Positions 45,978 through 58,640 are shown, counted from the first letter of the stretch. The stretch: DNA of 64,000 bases from Fulvia fulva (GCF_020509005.1 NC_063014.1:1922001-1986000); one strand, 5' to 3'. The notes: generated from the sequence alone by a model not told the origin. Program-made: numbers and translations.

Positions 45978-46992
45978 TATTACAAGGTGTTCGTAGCGGA
46001 AGCTAGCCTTAGGATATTCGTAGATAGTCGTAATGAGTCGAGTATAATAGTCGAGGTTATAGTAGTTAAGAGTAGTAGACTTGCTTTGTTACTTGTCCTA
46101 TCTAGAGGGCTTATTCTACTCTTCTTTATATTCGATTATAGACTCCTAGAACCTTCTATACTACGTAATCTATTACGTAGTATATTTATAATAAGAAGCG
46201 GATTGGTAAGAAGTTATGTCTCGTAGATTCTATTAAATTCTATAGCTTGTCTTCTAGACCACCTAGAGCGTTCTAGATTTCAATATAATTAGAACAAAGC
46301 TAGTTGTAAAGATTCTATAAGCCGGTAGTCCGGCGCTAGCCTATTACGGCCTAGACAAGCATTTCCGTACGATCCTAGCAATGCTAGGAGCTTACGGGTT
46401 GTTAGAATCTATCGGATTTGATAGTGTACCGCTTTATAATAGTTAGTATATCTCGCTAAGTAGCTATATAAAGGTTATAAACTAATACACCCCTATAAGC
46501 TTTATATCGATACTACCTACTAAGGCGAGAATACCTTTCTACTAAGGGGTTTTTAGGCTAAAGAGACGACTCTCTCCTTCTTTAGGTAAATAGCCTATTT
46601 TCTATACTCTTTTCTGAAGTATAGATAGCTATAAGGTATTAAGTACGCGCGATTTTAAGAGAGTCTATAGGACATACCATCCTCCTAGTCGGATATAATC
46701 CTTAAGCTAGGTTAAAGACCTCTTCCTAACTATAGTAAAGCTTCGCTATAGTTATTCCTTATAGACTTAAAACGTCGTTCCTAATTTTTTAGGATTAAGG
46801 TACTTTTGACGGGGGTAACCCTACTGTTTTAGCGACTTTAAGCCTTAAAACCCAAAACGTTTCCGTATTCCTATCCTTATAAGGTAGGTACGTACTTCGC
46901 TATTTCTAGATAATTCTAAGCTCTTAAGTACATAATAGTACTTTAGCTCGAATTGCCTCTTAATATTACTTCATAAAAGTAATACGTTAAAA
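45978..46992 (-). repeat. Copia-B 3' LTR
   Basis: About 1015 bp shared with 58641-59656; plus-strand start TATTACAAGGTGTTCG. The LTR could extend past 46992 if the other copy is truncated. Confidence 0.75.
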
Positions 46993-47418
46993 ACGGCTTA
47001 TTTTAGGGTTAATCACAGCTCTTTACTCTACTGAACTACAAAACCTTCTAGGTATACTTAAGTAAAGTATCCTAAATCTCGGTTGATAGTAGTAGGATTA
47101 GCCGTTATTTTATAATCGAATTTTAAAAATTCGAAAATTATGACTTTCTCTAAAGGCGTCCCTCTAAAGGAAAACAATGAAAGTACTAACTAATTACTAT
47201 TACCCCTAACTAAGTTCTAGGATTAAGGCCTATACATAGCTCTATAATTAAGGGCCGTTTTACGCCGATTAACGCCTTATAGAGTACTTCGTCTCGTTAA
47301 AAAACCTTTAATAAAGGAAAAAGAGTACGAAGGTTTTCTAAACTAACTAGTCTCGTTAAAAACCTAGATAGGGATCACAACCTAAATAGGATAAAAGAGT
47401 ACTAGTATGATGTAAGAA

Positions 47419-47937
47419 CTAGCCGTAAATAAGGTCCCGTAGCCTCTTAAAATTCGGCGAGTCTAGAGCTTTAGTTAAAAGATCCGCTATTTCTTCTTTC
47501 GTAGGGATATACTCTAGACTTATTATTTTTTCTTGAACGTACTCTCGAACTAAGTGATATTGTATATCGATGTGCTTTGTCTTGGCGTAGTGTTCGGGAT
47601 TATAAGCTAGTTCTATCGCGGATTTAGAATCCGTAAGAATAGTATTAAGGCCTATACTAATTCCTATCTCGAGATATATATCTCTTAGGAATAAGAACTC
47701 TTTTATATCCTCTTTTAGGGCTATATATTCGGCTTCGCAACTCAATAGCGCGACCGATTTTTGTAGGATACTACGCCAACTTATAGGCGCTTTAGGTCCT
47801 ATAGTAAAAATATATCCCGTAGTACTTTTTCTAGTCGTAAAATCACCCCCCCAATCGGCATCGCTATAGCCTAATAATAGGGGTGACGATTGCGCTTTAT
47901 AGACTAGTTTTAGCTCGTAAGCCTTAGGATCGTTCAA
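47419..47937 (-). pseudogene. Copia-B RNase H, intact domain
   Basis: 172 open codons. All Copia RNase H landmarks survive: GYSDADWGGDFTTRKSTTGY (first catalytic Asp), SWRSILQKSVALLSCEAEYI (Glu), LTDSKSAIELA (Asp), HYAKTKHIDIQYHLVREYV and EIADLLTKAL at the end of the polyprotein. It ends at TAG/TAA-rich sequence before the LTR. The preceding RT frame is separated by RIP stops, so it is no longer expressed as part of a working pol. Confidence 0.9.
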
Positions 47938-48072
47938 GTATTTCCAAATCCTATTCGGGGCTTTAAAATGTGAGCTATCGGGATTAGAGGCAAATTTAGC
48001 TACTTGCCCTACGGCGTAGCCTATATCTAGCCTTGTTTTAGTAGCTAGATAAATTAAGGACTCTACTTCGGC

Positions 48073-48405
48073 TTAAAATAGCCGAGTATCCTCTAAACTA
48101 GCTTGTTCCTTATTCTTTTCTAGACGTAGGCTATTTTCTATAGGGCTACTAACCGGATTAAGATCTCTCTTATTAAATCTAGTAAGAATCTTATCTAAAT
48201 ACCCTTTTTGACTTAAAGTAATAGACTTATTTTCGCGATTACGCGTTACTTTGATCCCTAGATAGTAGTTTACGTCGCCTAAATCACTTAGTTCTAGCGA
48301 CTTAGAGAGGTTATCCTTAAGTTCCCTAAGTAGTCCTTCGTTAGGACTAAATATAAGCATATCGTCTACGTGGCACGTTATTATAATGCCCGTATTAGCG
48401 TTTTT
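48073..48405 (-). pseudogene. Copia-B reverse transcriptase, C-terminal part
   Basis: The open part starts at Met 48360, but the same frame upstream reads NTGIIITCHVDDMLIFSPNE, placing the catalytic V-D-D box at about 48361-48370. It continues with LSKSLELSDLGDVNYYLGIK and ITLSQKGYLDKILTRF, standard Copia RT. An in-frame stop at about 48073 (TAA) then breaks it. The N-terminal RT lies at 48.4-48.8 kb and, across Gypsy-F, beyond 55115. Confidence 0.88.
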
Positions 48406-48813
48406 AAACGCTAGCTCGTCTTTCTTAAGCGGAACAAAGCCTAGCTTTTGAAGTATAGACTTAAGGTATAAGTACTATTGTCTAGAGGCTTGTTTTAAGC
48501 CGTATAACGCCGTATTTAGACGGCAAACTCTCGGAGTATTATCCTCGAAACCTAAGGGCTATTCGATATATAATTCTTTATCTATAGGGCTATTAGGGAA
48601 AGCTAATTTAACGTCCTATTGCTTTATTTCCTATTTATTATAAGCCGTAAAATAGAATAACGAACGCCAAGTTTCGGGTCGACAAGTTTTACTAAATGTC
48701 TCGTCGTAATCTACTCCGAATATTTGTTTAAAGCCCTTTATAACCCACCGACTCTTATATTTAATTATATTGCCTTTCGCGTCGGTTTTAGTCTTATAAA
48801 CCTACTGTCCTTT

Positions 48814-48818
48814 AAGGG
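48814..48818. repeat. Gypsy-F target duplication, left
   Basis: AAGGG, repeated at 55110-55114. Confidence 0.85.
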
Positions 48819-49338
48819 TATTATAGTCTCCCTATAGAGTATATAGAAGGTAGGGATAGAAGAGCCTTAGAGTACTTAGAAGTCGTTAAGAAGTGACAGT
48901 CTAGCTTAGTATATAAGCGCTAAGAATCATATACCCCGTAACATTTACTACGGGACCTAGCCCTCTAAATTCACCCCTCTACTAAACCTTGACAGATTCA
49001 CTTCGGCTCGTAACTATATAACTTACGGTACTCCCGCGAGCACCCGCGACTACGCTAGACCCTAGAAGAAGTACGTAGAAGACTCGGAACGTAGGGCAGG
49101 TTAGAATAAGGTTTTGAGCAAAGCTACTAAGCGCGGCTTCGTACGGGTTAGCCCTATTAATACGGAGACACGTACTCGCGAGGGTCGCGTATAAATATCT
49201 AGCCTTCCCTAGGCCTCTCTTACTTTCTTCGTCTTTTGTTTTATATAGCAATTATACTATACCCTTTTGTATCTATACTTCGTACCTATATTCTCGCTTT
49301 TACCCTTATATCTTATAGGCTAGGCTCTCGCCCTAATA
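48819..49338 (+). repeat. Gypsy-F 5' LTR
   Basis: 520 bp, TATTATAG...CCCTAATA. Differences from the 3' LTR are mostly C/T or G/A, e.g. ACTTACGGTACT here versus ACTCACGGCACT there. Confidence 0.9.
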
Positions 49339-49439
49339 TCGTAAAAGACTAACAAACCGTTAACTACTCGAGTCATCCTTATAGGTGACTACGCTACCGA
49401 TAGAGGTGTTAACCTCGATAACTAAGACACTCTATTCTA

Positions 49440-50620
49440 CTTTAGTAAGTAGACTAATATCCCCTTCTCGAACGCCGCTACCTTCGGTACCTAGGTAAAC
49501 GCTAACCCCGATACCGCCTACGCTCTTATTAACCGTACCGTCTCCTCTTTCCGCGAGACCGCCTAGTAGGTCGAGTAAGTAAACAACTAAGTAATATACC
49601 TTTAAGGTATTATAAATACCTTCTAGAACCTCGCCCCGTACGCCGACGATAACCGCCGCTAGTACTTCTCTAAGAAGGTTAACGACCTAGACGAGTTCGA
49701 CGGTAATAAGAGTAAGTTTAAGGCATTTAAGACATAGCTTACTATTAAGCTATTAGCTAATGCCGACCACTTTCCGTAAGAGAAGGACAAAGTTACGTAC
49801 GTTTTCTCCCTCCTTCGGGGAGACGCCGCGGCTTAGATATAACACTATATCGATAACGCTACGTAGACTATCGGCTACCCGGACGTCCTTACCTTAATAT
49901 AGGACCTCCGTACTACCTTTAGTGATCTAGACCGTAGAGCTACCGCCTAGAACGCTATCTATAACCTCCTCTAGAAGAACAAGAGCTTCGCCGAGTACCT
50001 CGCGGCCTTTAACCGCGATATCGGGTTTACCGGCTATAACGAAGAGACTAAGAAGAGTACTCTCCGCCGTGGTTTGTTAGTAGAGCTTCTTCGAGCCCTC
50101 GAGGATAAGGACGTCGGTACTATAAGCTTCCGTAAGCTCGTCGAGACCTACTAGCGCCTCGACTCTAATATAAAACATACCGCCTCTCTCCTCGCTTCCC
50201 GTTCTTAAGGTCGTTAGCCTCGTAGTCCCGGAAGCCACTTCGCTACTCTACTAGGCGCCGCCGCTCCTACGGCTCTCCCTCCCGTCTCTATAGGTAACGC
50301 TATAGATCTTAGCGCTAGTACCGCCGTCCCTCGAGTCTAGGGCCTCGTTAACGGTAAGCTTACTCCCGAAGAGAAGCTTCGCCGTCGCTAGGCCGGACTC
50401 TATACCTACTACGGCGGTCTAGGCTATATCGTAGCTAACTGTCCGTAGCTCGCTACCCGTAACGCCCGTAACCCGGTTCGCGGCGCTATCGGCGCTATCT
50501 AGCCTACTCCTACTACTCCCGCTAAGTAGGAAAAAGCCTAGGTCTTCCTTATCGACGCGATAAAGACTAAGAATAACGGTTACCGAAAGTAAAGAGAGGA
50601 AAGAAGTTAAGGATCAATAT
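49440..50620 (+). pseudogene. Gypsy-F gag
   Basis: Plus-strand gag with RIP stops. A retrotransposon gag/capsid block reads DLDEFDGNKSKFKAFKTQL near 49.69 kb, DHFPQEKDKVTYVFSLLRGD near 49.77 kb, NKSFAEYLAAFNRDIGFTGY near 49.98 kb and LRRGLLVELLRAL near 50.07 kb. A zinc-knuckle segment near 50.4 kb reads GLCTYYGGLGYIVANCP; one Cys of the expected C-x2-C pattern has become Tyr (TGC/TGT to TAC/TAT), a RIP outcome. The gag frame is offset from pol: pol lies one base back (-1), with the switch near 50.6 kb. The start codon is not identifiable. Confidence 0.82.
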
Positions 50621-53600
50621 AGTATAGCTAGACCTATACGACGAGACGGGTAAGGACTATACTTATAAACCGTTCGTTACGAATGTAAATATCGGCTTAA
50701 AGAAACTCTCTTCTTCTAATCTTACTCTTATAGACACTAGCGTACTAGGCGAGTCTTTTATAGACTATAAACTCGCGACCTCTCTTAACCTCGAACCCTA
50801 GGAACTAAAGTACCCTCGTACCCTTGAACTCTTTAACGGTACGGAGACTACTACTAGTAAGATTACTTATATTATATATACGTTAATTACCCTTAGAGGC
50901 AAGCGTATGTCGATCACTAGCTTCCTTACGTCCCTACCGTATTAGAAGTTTATCCTCGGCCTCCCCTAGTTTAGACGATACCGACCTATTATCGACTAGA
51001 CTTCCCTTACTATTAGCTTCCCTTTAGAAGTTCCTCCGGTACCTCCGCCTTCTCCGCCGCCTTAGCGCGGTCCTAAGTATACTAAGTTCTTCTAGGTAAA
51101 CGCCGCTACCTTTACTACTACTACTAAGTAGCCTAAAGCTTAAGTCTTCGCCGCCTCTCTCCGCGATATCGACATCGCCCTCGAGAAGCTCGATAAGAAG
51201 CGTATACCTACCGACCCTACTACGAAGGTCCCTCCTTAGGCATACTATATCCTCTACGTATTCGATACTAAAGCCGTAGACAAGCTGCCTCCTTATCGCC
51301 CTTACGACTATAAGATTAAGCTAGAAGAAGGTATAGAGACACCGTTCGGACCGTTATATTCTATATCCCGAGAAGAGCTTATCGTCCTTAAGAGATACCT
51401 CGAAGAGAACCTAAAGAAGGGGTTTATTCGAGCGAGCCGTTCTAGCGCTAGTAGTCCCGTTATGTTCGTTAAGAAGCCCGGCGGTAGTCTACGCTTCTAC
51501 GTAGACTACCGAGGCTTAAACGCTATTATAAAGAAGAACCGCTACCTAATACCGTTAATTTAGGAGACGCTCGAGCGCCTCTCTAAGGCCAAGTACTTCA
51601 CTAAGCTCGATGTTATCGCTACGTTTAACAAGTTACGAATAGTAGAAGGACACGAGTATCTTATAGCCTTCCGTACTCGCTACGGGCTATTCGAGTCGCT
51701 CGTTATACCCTTCGGCGTTTATAACGGGCCTAGTACCTTCTAGAACTTTATTAACGATATCCTTTAGGAGTTCCTCGATCAGTTCTATACTACCTACATC
51801 GACGACATCCTAGTCTATAGCGAGACTAAGGAGGAGCACCGCGAGTACGTCTATAAGGTCCTTTAGAAGCTCGTAGACGCCGGCTTATAGCTCGATATCG
51901 ATAAGTACGAGTTTAAGAAGACCGAAGTCAAGTTCCTTAGTTTAATTATTACCGTAGACGGCATTAAGATAGACTAAGAGAAGATCGACGCTATCGTCGA
52001 ATAGGATGCTCCTACGAACGTCAAAGAGGTCTAGGGTCTCCTAGGCTTTACTAACTTCTACCGCCGCTTTATCTACGTATTTTCGGGCGTAGTACGCCCT
52101 TTAACGAAGCTTACGCGTAAGGGTAAGAAGTTCGCCTAGACCGACGAATACTAGGAGTCTTTTAACTTACTTAAAGCGAAGTTTATTAAGAACCCGCTTC
52201 TATAGCACTTCGATTTCGAACTAGAGACCCGTATAGAGACCGACGTATCCGACGGCGTAGTAGGCGGTGTCCTACTATAACGCCGCTCGCCTAAATCCCC
52301 CTAGTTACCTATCGCCTTCCTCTCTAAGAAGTTGACCGCTACGGAGTATAATTACGAGATCTACGATAAGGAGCTTCTCGCTATCGTTAAAGCTTTTAAA
52401 GAGTAGCGCCCCGAGCTCGAAGGCTCTACTATACCCGTCTAAGTAAGCTCCGACTATAAGAACCTCGTCTACTTTATAAAGAGCAAGCTACTTAATCGTC
52501 GCTAGGCCCGCTAGAGCGAGTTCCTCTCCCGGTTTAACTTCGTAATCTCGTATACGCCCGGTAAGGCTAACTCGATAGCCGACGCCCTTACCCGCCGCCC
52601 TAGTAACTCTCTAGTTGATCGAAGAGGGGGCCGGTAAATCGTAGGGCAATAAGTTATTAAAGAGTATAACCTCTCTTCCGAGCTTCGAGAGTACCTATCG
52701 AACGGCTAGCCTACGCTCGCCGCTTCCTTTACTACTCTCGTACTCGCTCCTACCTACCTTAACGAGAGTGACGATGAATCCGAGCCTAAAGAATACGCCT
52801 CGGACGCTAAGGACTTGAACGACGATAAAGAGGGCTTAGTAACGACCGACGGCTTATCCGAATTAGACTTTAAGGGGTTTAATAATAAGGAGTAGCCCGA
52901 AGGCATTATAGCACGAGTACGAATAGCGTACGATATCGATATAGACGCCTAAGAGTTAGTTTAGGCCCTTAGATCTAGCGCGAGGACATTCCCGGGCTTC
53001 TCGCTATCCGAGTACGAGCTCTAGGAAGGTGTCGTCTACTTCCGTAAGAAGCTTTACGTACCGTAGCCCGAAGGCTCTAATATCCGAGCTAAGATTCTTT
53101 AAATTATCTACGACTCCGCCTCTAGGGGTTACCTAGGCGTAGCTAAGACCTATAAGCTCCTCGCTAGGTATTACTAGGAGCCGTATTCCTAGAAGGACGT
53201 CCGCCGCTACGTACTAAACTACGCTACTTACCGAAGAGCTAAAGCTAACCGCTACCGTCCCTACGTCCTCTTATACCCTCTCCCGGCTCCTAATCGTCCG
53301 TAGAAGTACATTACTATAGACTTTATTACCGATCTTCCTTACGGTAAGACCTTTAGCGGCGTAAAAGTAAAGGCCCTTCTAGTAATCGTAGACCGTTACT
53401 CTAAGGACCGGTATATAATCCCGTACTAGAGTATAACCGTAAAGGAGACTACTCGCTTATTCTACGAATTCGTCTAGCGCTTTTAAGGCCTCCCGGATAG
53501 CATTACCTCTAATAGAGGTACCTAGTTTATCTCGTACTTCTAGAAGCGTCTATATACTATCCTAGGCATTAAGTATAACCTCTCGACTAGTTTTTAGCTA

Positions 53601-54589
53601 TAGACCGACGGCTAGACCGAAATTACGAACGCTATCCTCGAGTAGATCCTTCGTTACTTTGTCGACTACTACTCGAAGGATTAGCCTTAGTATATCCCTA
53701 CGGTAGAGTTCGCTACTCGTAACTAGGACTCGGAGACTACTAGCTACTCTCCCTTCTATACTACGAGAGGTTACTACCCTCGTATAGGTATAGAACTAGA
53801 AGAACCTCTCCCGCCTACCGAAGACGTAAACGAGTAAGTAGTAGACAAGTTCGCTACTATACTCTTATAGATCTATAAAGAAGTTTACGACGAGATAGTA
53901 TACGTATAAGTAATCTACGAGGATTAAGCTAATCGTCGTTACTAGCTAGCTCCCGACTACTAAGTAGGCGATATAGTCTACCTTAACTCTAAGAACATTA
54001 AGACGGACCGCCCCTCTAAGAAGCTGAACTAGAAGAACCTAGGTCCTTTTAAGATCACCGAGCGTATTAGTTCACACGCCTACCGTCTAGCTCTTCCTAC
54101 GAACATAAAGATCTACGACGTCTTCTATCCCGTACGCCTTCGGCCGTCGGCTAAGGACCTATTCCCGAACTAAAACTAAGACATACTAGGTCCTCCCGAT
54201 AAAGTAGAAGTCGACGAGCCTATTAACCTACCTTCTAACGACTATAGCGTCCGTAAGATCCGGGGAATCCGCGTAGAGCCTAACGACGTTAAAGGACTAC
54301 TACCGATTAAGTATAAAGTCGAATAGTAAGGTTGCCCTAAGTAGGATACCTTATAGGAACCTATCTAATATATCATCTTTAATCGTTAAGTAATCGAAGA
54401 ATACTACGCCCGCGTAGACGGCCTAGAAGTTAATATCGGTAGGCTCTTCGAATCTAAGCTCTTCGACGGGGCTTACTAATAGTATATCGACTATAATATT
54501 AGGCCTAGGCCTAGTACTAAAGCTAAACATCCTCGATATATAGAACTACTACGGCTTCGTAGGAACTTAGCTTTGTTTAGGGGGGCTAC
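50604..54589 (+). pseudogene. Gypsy-F pol: protease, RT, RNase H, integrase, chromodomain-like tail
   Basis: One reading frame about 1,325 codons long, broken only by TAG/TAA at former Gln/Trp sites. Protease: LIDTSVLGESFIDYKLA near 50.73 kb (Asp-Thr-Ser in place of DTGA/DSGA). [13 protein letters not shown] near 51.5 kb, [16 protein letters not shown], then [11 protein letters not shown] at about 51.79-51.82 kb with both Asp intact. RNase H: TDVSDGVVGGVL near 52.24 kb and [16 protein letters not shown] near 52.36 kb. Integrase: ITIDFITDLPYGKTFSG near 53.31 kb (first Asp), GTQFISYFQKRL near 53.52 kb, and QTDGQTEITNAILEQILRYF near 53.6 kb. A tail near 54.3 kb resembles a degenerate chromodomain (YKVEQ-GYPK). 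Active sites are mostly preserved; expression is blocked by stops. Confidence 0.9.
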
Positions 54590-55109
54590 TATTATAGTCT
54601 CCCTATAGAGTATATAGAAGGTAGGGACAGAAGAGCCTTAGAGTGCTTAGAAGTCGTTAAGAAGTGACAGTCTAGCTTAGTATATAAGCGCTAAGAATCA
54701 TATACCCCGTAACATTTACTACGGGACCTAGCCCTCTAAATTCACCCCTCTACTAAACCTTAACAGATTCACTTCGGCTCGTAACTATATAACTCACGGC
54801 ACTCCCGCGAGCACCCGCGACTACGCTAGACCCTAGAAGAAGCACGTAGAAGACTCGGAACGTAGGGCAGGTTAGAATAAGGTTTTGAGCAAAGCTGCTA
54901 AGCGCGGCTTCGTACGGGTTAGCCCTATTAATACGGGGACACGTACTCGCGAGGGTCGCGTATAAATATCTGGCCTTCCCTAGGCCTCTCTTACTTTCTT
55001 CGTCTTTTGTTTTGTATAGCAATCATACTATACCCTTTTGTATCTGTACTTCGCACCTACATTCTCGCTTTCACCCTTACATCTTATAGGCCAGGCTCTC
55101 GCCCTAACA
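54590..55109 (+). repeat. Gypsy-F 3' LTR
   Basis: 520 bp, ends CCCTAACA. Confidence 0.9.
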
Positions 55110-55114
55110 AAGGG
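55110..55114. repeat. Gypsy-F target duplication, right
   Basis: AAGGG, matching 48814-48818. Confidence 0.85.
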
Positions 55115-55703
55115 CTACGCGATCCTTAGGAAGGTTAACTAAGTCCCAAGTTTTTAGCTTATTTAAGTCGCCTATTTCGGATTTCATAGACTCTAGCCAT
55201 TTGACTTTATTAGGACTAGTAATTGCGTCTTTATAAGTAATAGGATCGGCGGTCTGCCCGCTATAATTAGCGAGTAGCGCTAGCTCGTCTTCTAATCCGT
55301 CGTCTTCTAAAGTCTTAGAACTATTAGATTCTAACGGATTATTAGAAATTAACGGGTTATAAGAAATTAACGGGCCGTCTAATTCCTTATTCGCCTCGAT
55401 AGATATAGGGTCTATGTCGTCGTTACTATTTTCTAGAGGACTAGAACGAGTAGTATTAGCCCTATTTTGCGAATTTATAGAAGGAGTAGCGCTAAAATCG
55501 CTATTATCGAGGTTAATAGCGGGACTAAGAGCCTCTACGCTTCCGGAAGTATTTTTCCTAGACGTATCTCAGCGTAGTCTTATATTACTCGGCTCGTTTT
55601 GCTTCGTAGCTATTTTATTTCGTTCGCTAGAAGCTGTAATATCCTCGCTAATTTTGAAATTATTAGTTACCTCGAATTCGCTAACTATAGCGGGTTCTTC
55701 GGA

Positions 55704-56060
55704 TTAAGGACTATCTAAAAAGATCCCTTCTAAGACTCTTACGTCTCTAGCAAAGACTACTTTTCTAGAGTCTAGATCTAATAGTTTATAGTTACTATAG
55801 TCGGTATAACCTAATAGAATAGCCTTTTTCGCCCTAGTTTCGAATTTTTTAGGACTTGGATCACGATAATAGGCGATAGATCCAAAGATTTTAATATTAT
55901 TAAGGTCGGGTTTAGTCCCGTACCTAACTTCGTACGGGGATTTAAAGCCTAGGCTAGAATACGGCGTACGATTATAGATAAAAATCGCCGCTAAAACGGC
56001 TTCTCCCCAAAAATATTTAGGTAGCCTAGACTCGTATAACATAGCTCGTACTTTAGACAT
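55704..56060 (-). pseudogene. Copia-B integrase C-terminal region
   Basis: 118 open codons: MSKVRAMLYESRLPKYFWGE, AAIFIYNRTPYSSLGFKSPY, KIFGSIAYYRDPSPKKFETR and KAILLGYTDYSNYKLLDLDS are the standard end of the Copia integrase core and the GKGY-like strand. The expected IFGC is IFGS and AYYRD replaces AYVH-type residues. The catalytic core continues upstream to about 56.58 kb on the minus strand with stops. The following linker to RT is acidic and Ser/Asn-rich (55.2-55.7 kb). Confidence 0.88.
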
Positions 56061-56582
56061 TATAGTACGAATAGGCCTTTCTATCTTAGCGTTTTGCTCC
56101 GGACAATACGGCGCGATTAGCTCGTATATAATACCGCTATTCCGTACTAGTTCTTCGAATTCTTTAGTTAGAAATTCGAGAGCATTATCTAATTTAAGGA
56201 TCTTAAGCTTAGGCCTTTTATTATTAGCTACGCCATTAGACGAAGAATTCTCGGTACGTAATTTATAGGCATAAAAAGAACGAAAAGCTTCGGACTTGGA
56301 CTTAATTATATCCGCCTCTATAAATCTAGAGTGATAATTGATAAAGCTAATAAAATAACGAAGTCCGCGATTAGTCCTAGGCTCTATAGGACCGCAGATA
56401 TCGAAACTAACTTTATCTAGGAAGGCTTTAGCTTTCGTGCTCGTATTACTTATTTTATTAATTTTGCGCGTAAATTTCGCCCTAAGACAAACGTCGTAAT
56501 TTACGAGCCTAGGATCGTTTTTGTCTACCTTTACGCCTAATTTTTCTAAGGCGTTAGGATTTATATGTCCTAGTCTTTTATG

Positions 56583-57437
56583 CTAAATTAGCGAATTATT
56601 CTCGCTATTAGATAGGGTATGGAACGTACCCTCTTCGTCTTTCGAGTCTTTAGGTAGGCTTTTATTCGGAGAATAAACGGCTAACTTATATAGCGATTTG
56701 TCTTTATTAGCCCGCGTTATAAGGGCATTATTTTCGCTATACAAATCTATAACGCCGTTCTTAAGACAAGCATAGCAATTACGAGCATCTAATTGCGCTA
56801 GACTTATAAGATTTACGCCGAACTCGGGTATATATAGGCAATCCTTAAGAAGAACTACCTTATTAGTGTCTTTAAAGCGCATTTTTATACCTCCTTGCCC
56901 GTAGGAGACTATTTTCCCGGCGTTACCCTACCGTAGGACGGTAGTAGTATCTCGGAATGTAGTAAAATAGTCTCTATTCGCTATAATATGCCGGGAAGCG
57001 CCCGAATCTAGAATAAATTCGGTACTTTTAGCGCTTTTATCGCGATTATTATCGCTATTTATGCTCAAAACGGCGGTACTATTTAATTCTTCGCCGCCTA
57101 AGTCCTCTATATTAGAGAATAGTACTTCGACTTCGCTAACTTTGTTAGAGTTAGTAAAGAGCGCGTCGCTATCCTTCTTAGAATCCTTATCCTTTTTCTT
57201 AAAAGTTTTATTTCTTAGATTAGGATTCTTCTTAAAACACGTAGATTCGATATGTCTCTTTTTATAGTAATAGGAATATACTTTATTCGAGCTCGCGTGT
57301 TTAGGACCTTTATTTCCCGGCCGTTTAGGCCCGTATCTCTTAGGCTTTCCTTTAGAAGAATTGCCGATAAATAAAGCGCTATCTTCCTTATCTTTAGCGC
57401 TATATCTTCGCGATTTGTCTAGTAAATTACTAAACAA
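56583..57437 (-). pseudogene. Copia-B zinc knuckle, protease and pre-integrase region
   Basis: Two open stretches on minus. 57437-56928 holds a Lys-rich segment with a damaged knuckle YSYYYKKRHIESTC (expected C-x2-C-x4-H-x4-C; the first two Cys are Tyr, i.e. TGY to TAY) and the Copia aspartic protease box FILDSGASRHI with Asp-Ser-Gly intact. 56882-56583 holds KDCLYIPEFGVNLISLAQLD, the usual Copia post-protease motif. A short RIP-affected gap (56883-56927) separates them. Confidence 0.88.
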
Positions 57438-57960
57438 TTCTTCGAGAGAATGAGCCTCTTAATTAGCTCTTAGGCTTTGACTAATAGAGGTAACAAACGA
57501 CTCGTATTTGTCCGTAAGATTATTTGAAGTCTACGCTATTATAGCGGTCCTAGGTAACTCGACGCCTTTAGATTTAAGGTCGTTATATAGACGGCGAATC
57601 GTAGTCGTATATTTCTCTACCGAGTAATTACTCTTAAAGAGTATAGTATTAAATAGCTCTCTTAAAAGTAAGAACAAGGAATTAAATCCTTTAGGACTAT
57701 ATAAGTCCTCTAAGGAATTCCACGCTTCTAGGGCCGTATTCTTATTTTGAATTTGTAGAAGAGGCCCGTCCTCGATAGATAACCTAATAACGGCGAGCGC
57801 TTTGTTTTTAATTTCTTCATTGTCCGTAATAAGTTCCTCTATAGCCTTATTTAGGCCTTCTTTCGTAAGGTACGCTTTTATCCTTAGGGCCCAAAATTTA
57901 TAATTAGATTGGCTCCTTAGACGCGTAATATTAAATGTCTTATCGTTTAAGGATATCTTG
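57420..57960 (-). pseudogene. Copia-B gag (UBN2-type)
   Basis: With mutated stops ignored, the minus strand reads ALEAWNSLEDLYSPKGFNSL, FLLLRELFNTILF and YTTTIRRLYNDLKSKGVELP, the typical Copia gag (UBN2) pattern with LYS-KGF and a RELF helix. Stops at about 57527 and 57460 are TAG/TAA from Gln or Trp. The start codon is not clear; the frame begins near 57.96 kb. Confidence 0.75.
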
Positions 57961-58626
57961 AAAAAGCGTCCTTTAGAAAGTAAAGAGCTTTATTTAAAAA
58001 ATCGCCCTTTCCTTTTATAGAGAGATAGGCACAATACTTTAGCTACTTTCGTAGGCTCCCGCCCTTAGATTTCGCTATTCTTCGTCTTAGCGTATTAGTA
58101 TACGGATTGTTAGTAGGTTCCTCGTAAGGATTTTATACTACTAGCAACGCTAAAATTCCTAATTACTTAGGATAGCGCTCCGAAGGGACTTTGTAACGCC
58201 ACAGGCTCTCTATATTTAGATTTGTCGTATGTTCCCGATCCGGAAACAGGTTGGTTTGAATCTTGAGGTCGTAGGGTTGTCGAGTTATCGAATTTACGAA
58301 GTTGTAATAATTATAGTAGGTCAAAATCCTCGTAGCTTCGAAATGTAGGGTACTTCCGTAAACGGAAGGTTTGCCGAGACTAGCGCTGATTTTTCGCCGG
58401 GATGTTGGGATATCCGTAGTGTTTCCCTTTTTAGTATAGCCCGCTTATTTATAACGCGGGAAATCCCTATCCGTGTCGGACCCTCTAGTAGATTCGCGCG
58501 ATTTTTGCCGTTTCTCGTTTGTTTCCTTAGGTTTCTTCGGTCGCTACGCCGCTTGTCGTATATATAGGGCGTAGTTATCGTTCCTAATCGGTAGGGGCGA
58601 CTAGGTTCCGTAGGCTAAGAGCGGAT

Positions 58627-58640
58627 CCGGGCTCATAACC
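58627..58640 (-). other. Unmutated primer-binding site of Copia-B
   Basis: On the minus strand GGTTATGAGCCCGG immediately follows the LTR. It complements the anticodon stem-loop GGGCTCATAACC of initiator tRNA-Met (CAT anticodon). In Copia-A and Copia-C the TG is TA. Confidence 0.85.

Larger units (their letters stand above)
48819..55109 (+). mobile_element. Gypsy-F: complete Ty3/Gypsy element with chromodomain-like tail, RIP-inactivated
   Basis: 6291 bp inserted in Copia-B with target duplication AAGGG. LTRs are 520 bp each (48819-49338 and 54590-55109). The 5' LTR has lost both terminal dinucleotides to RIP (TA...TA) while the 3' LTR keeps CA at its end. A purine tract (TTTAGGGGGGC) precedes the 3' LTR. 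The element is among the youngest in the RIPped block, since it is nested five levels deep. Confidence 0.93.

Noticed and set aside
45987..46226. 79-codon plus-strand frame
   Set aside because: It lies inside the Copia-B LTR, and the second LTR copy does not preserve it as a gene.
48982..49251. 89-codon minus-strand frame, repeated at 54753-55022
   Set aside because: Both lie wholly inside the Gypsy-F LTRs and are duplicated only because LTRs are.
55414..55707. 97-codon plus-strand frame, and a 68-codon one at 57061-57267
   Set aside because: Antisense to Copia-B pol and gag; composition artefacts.
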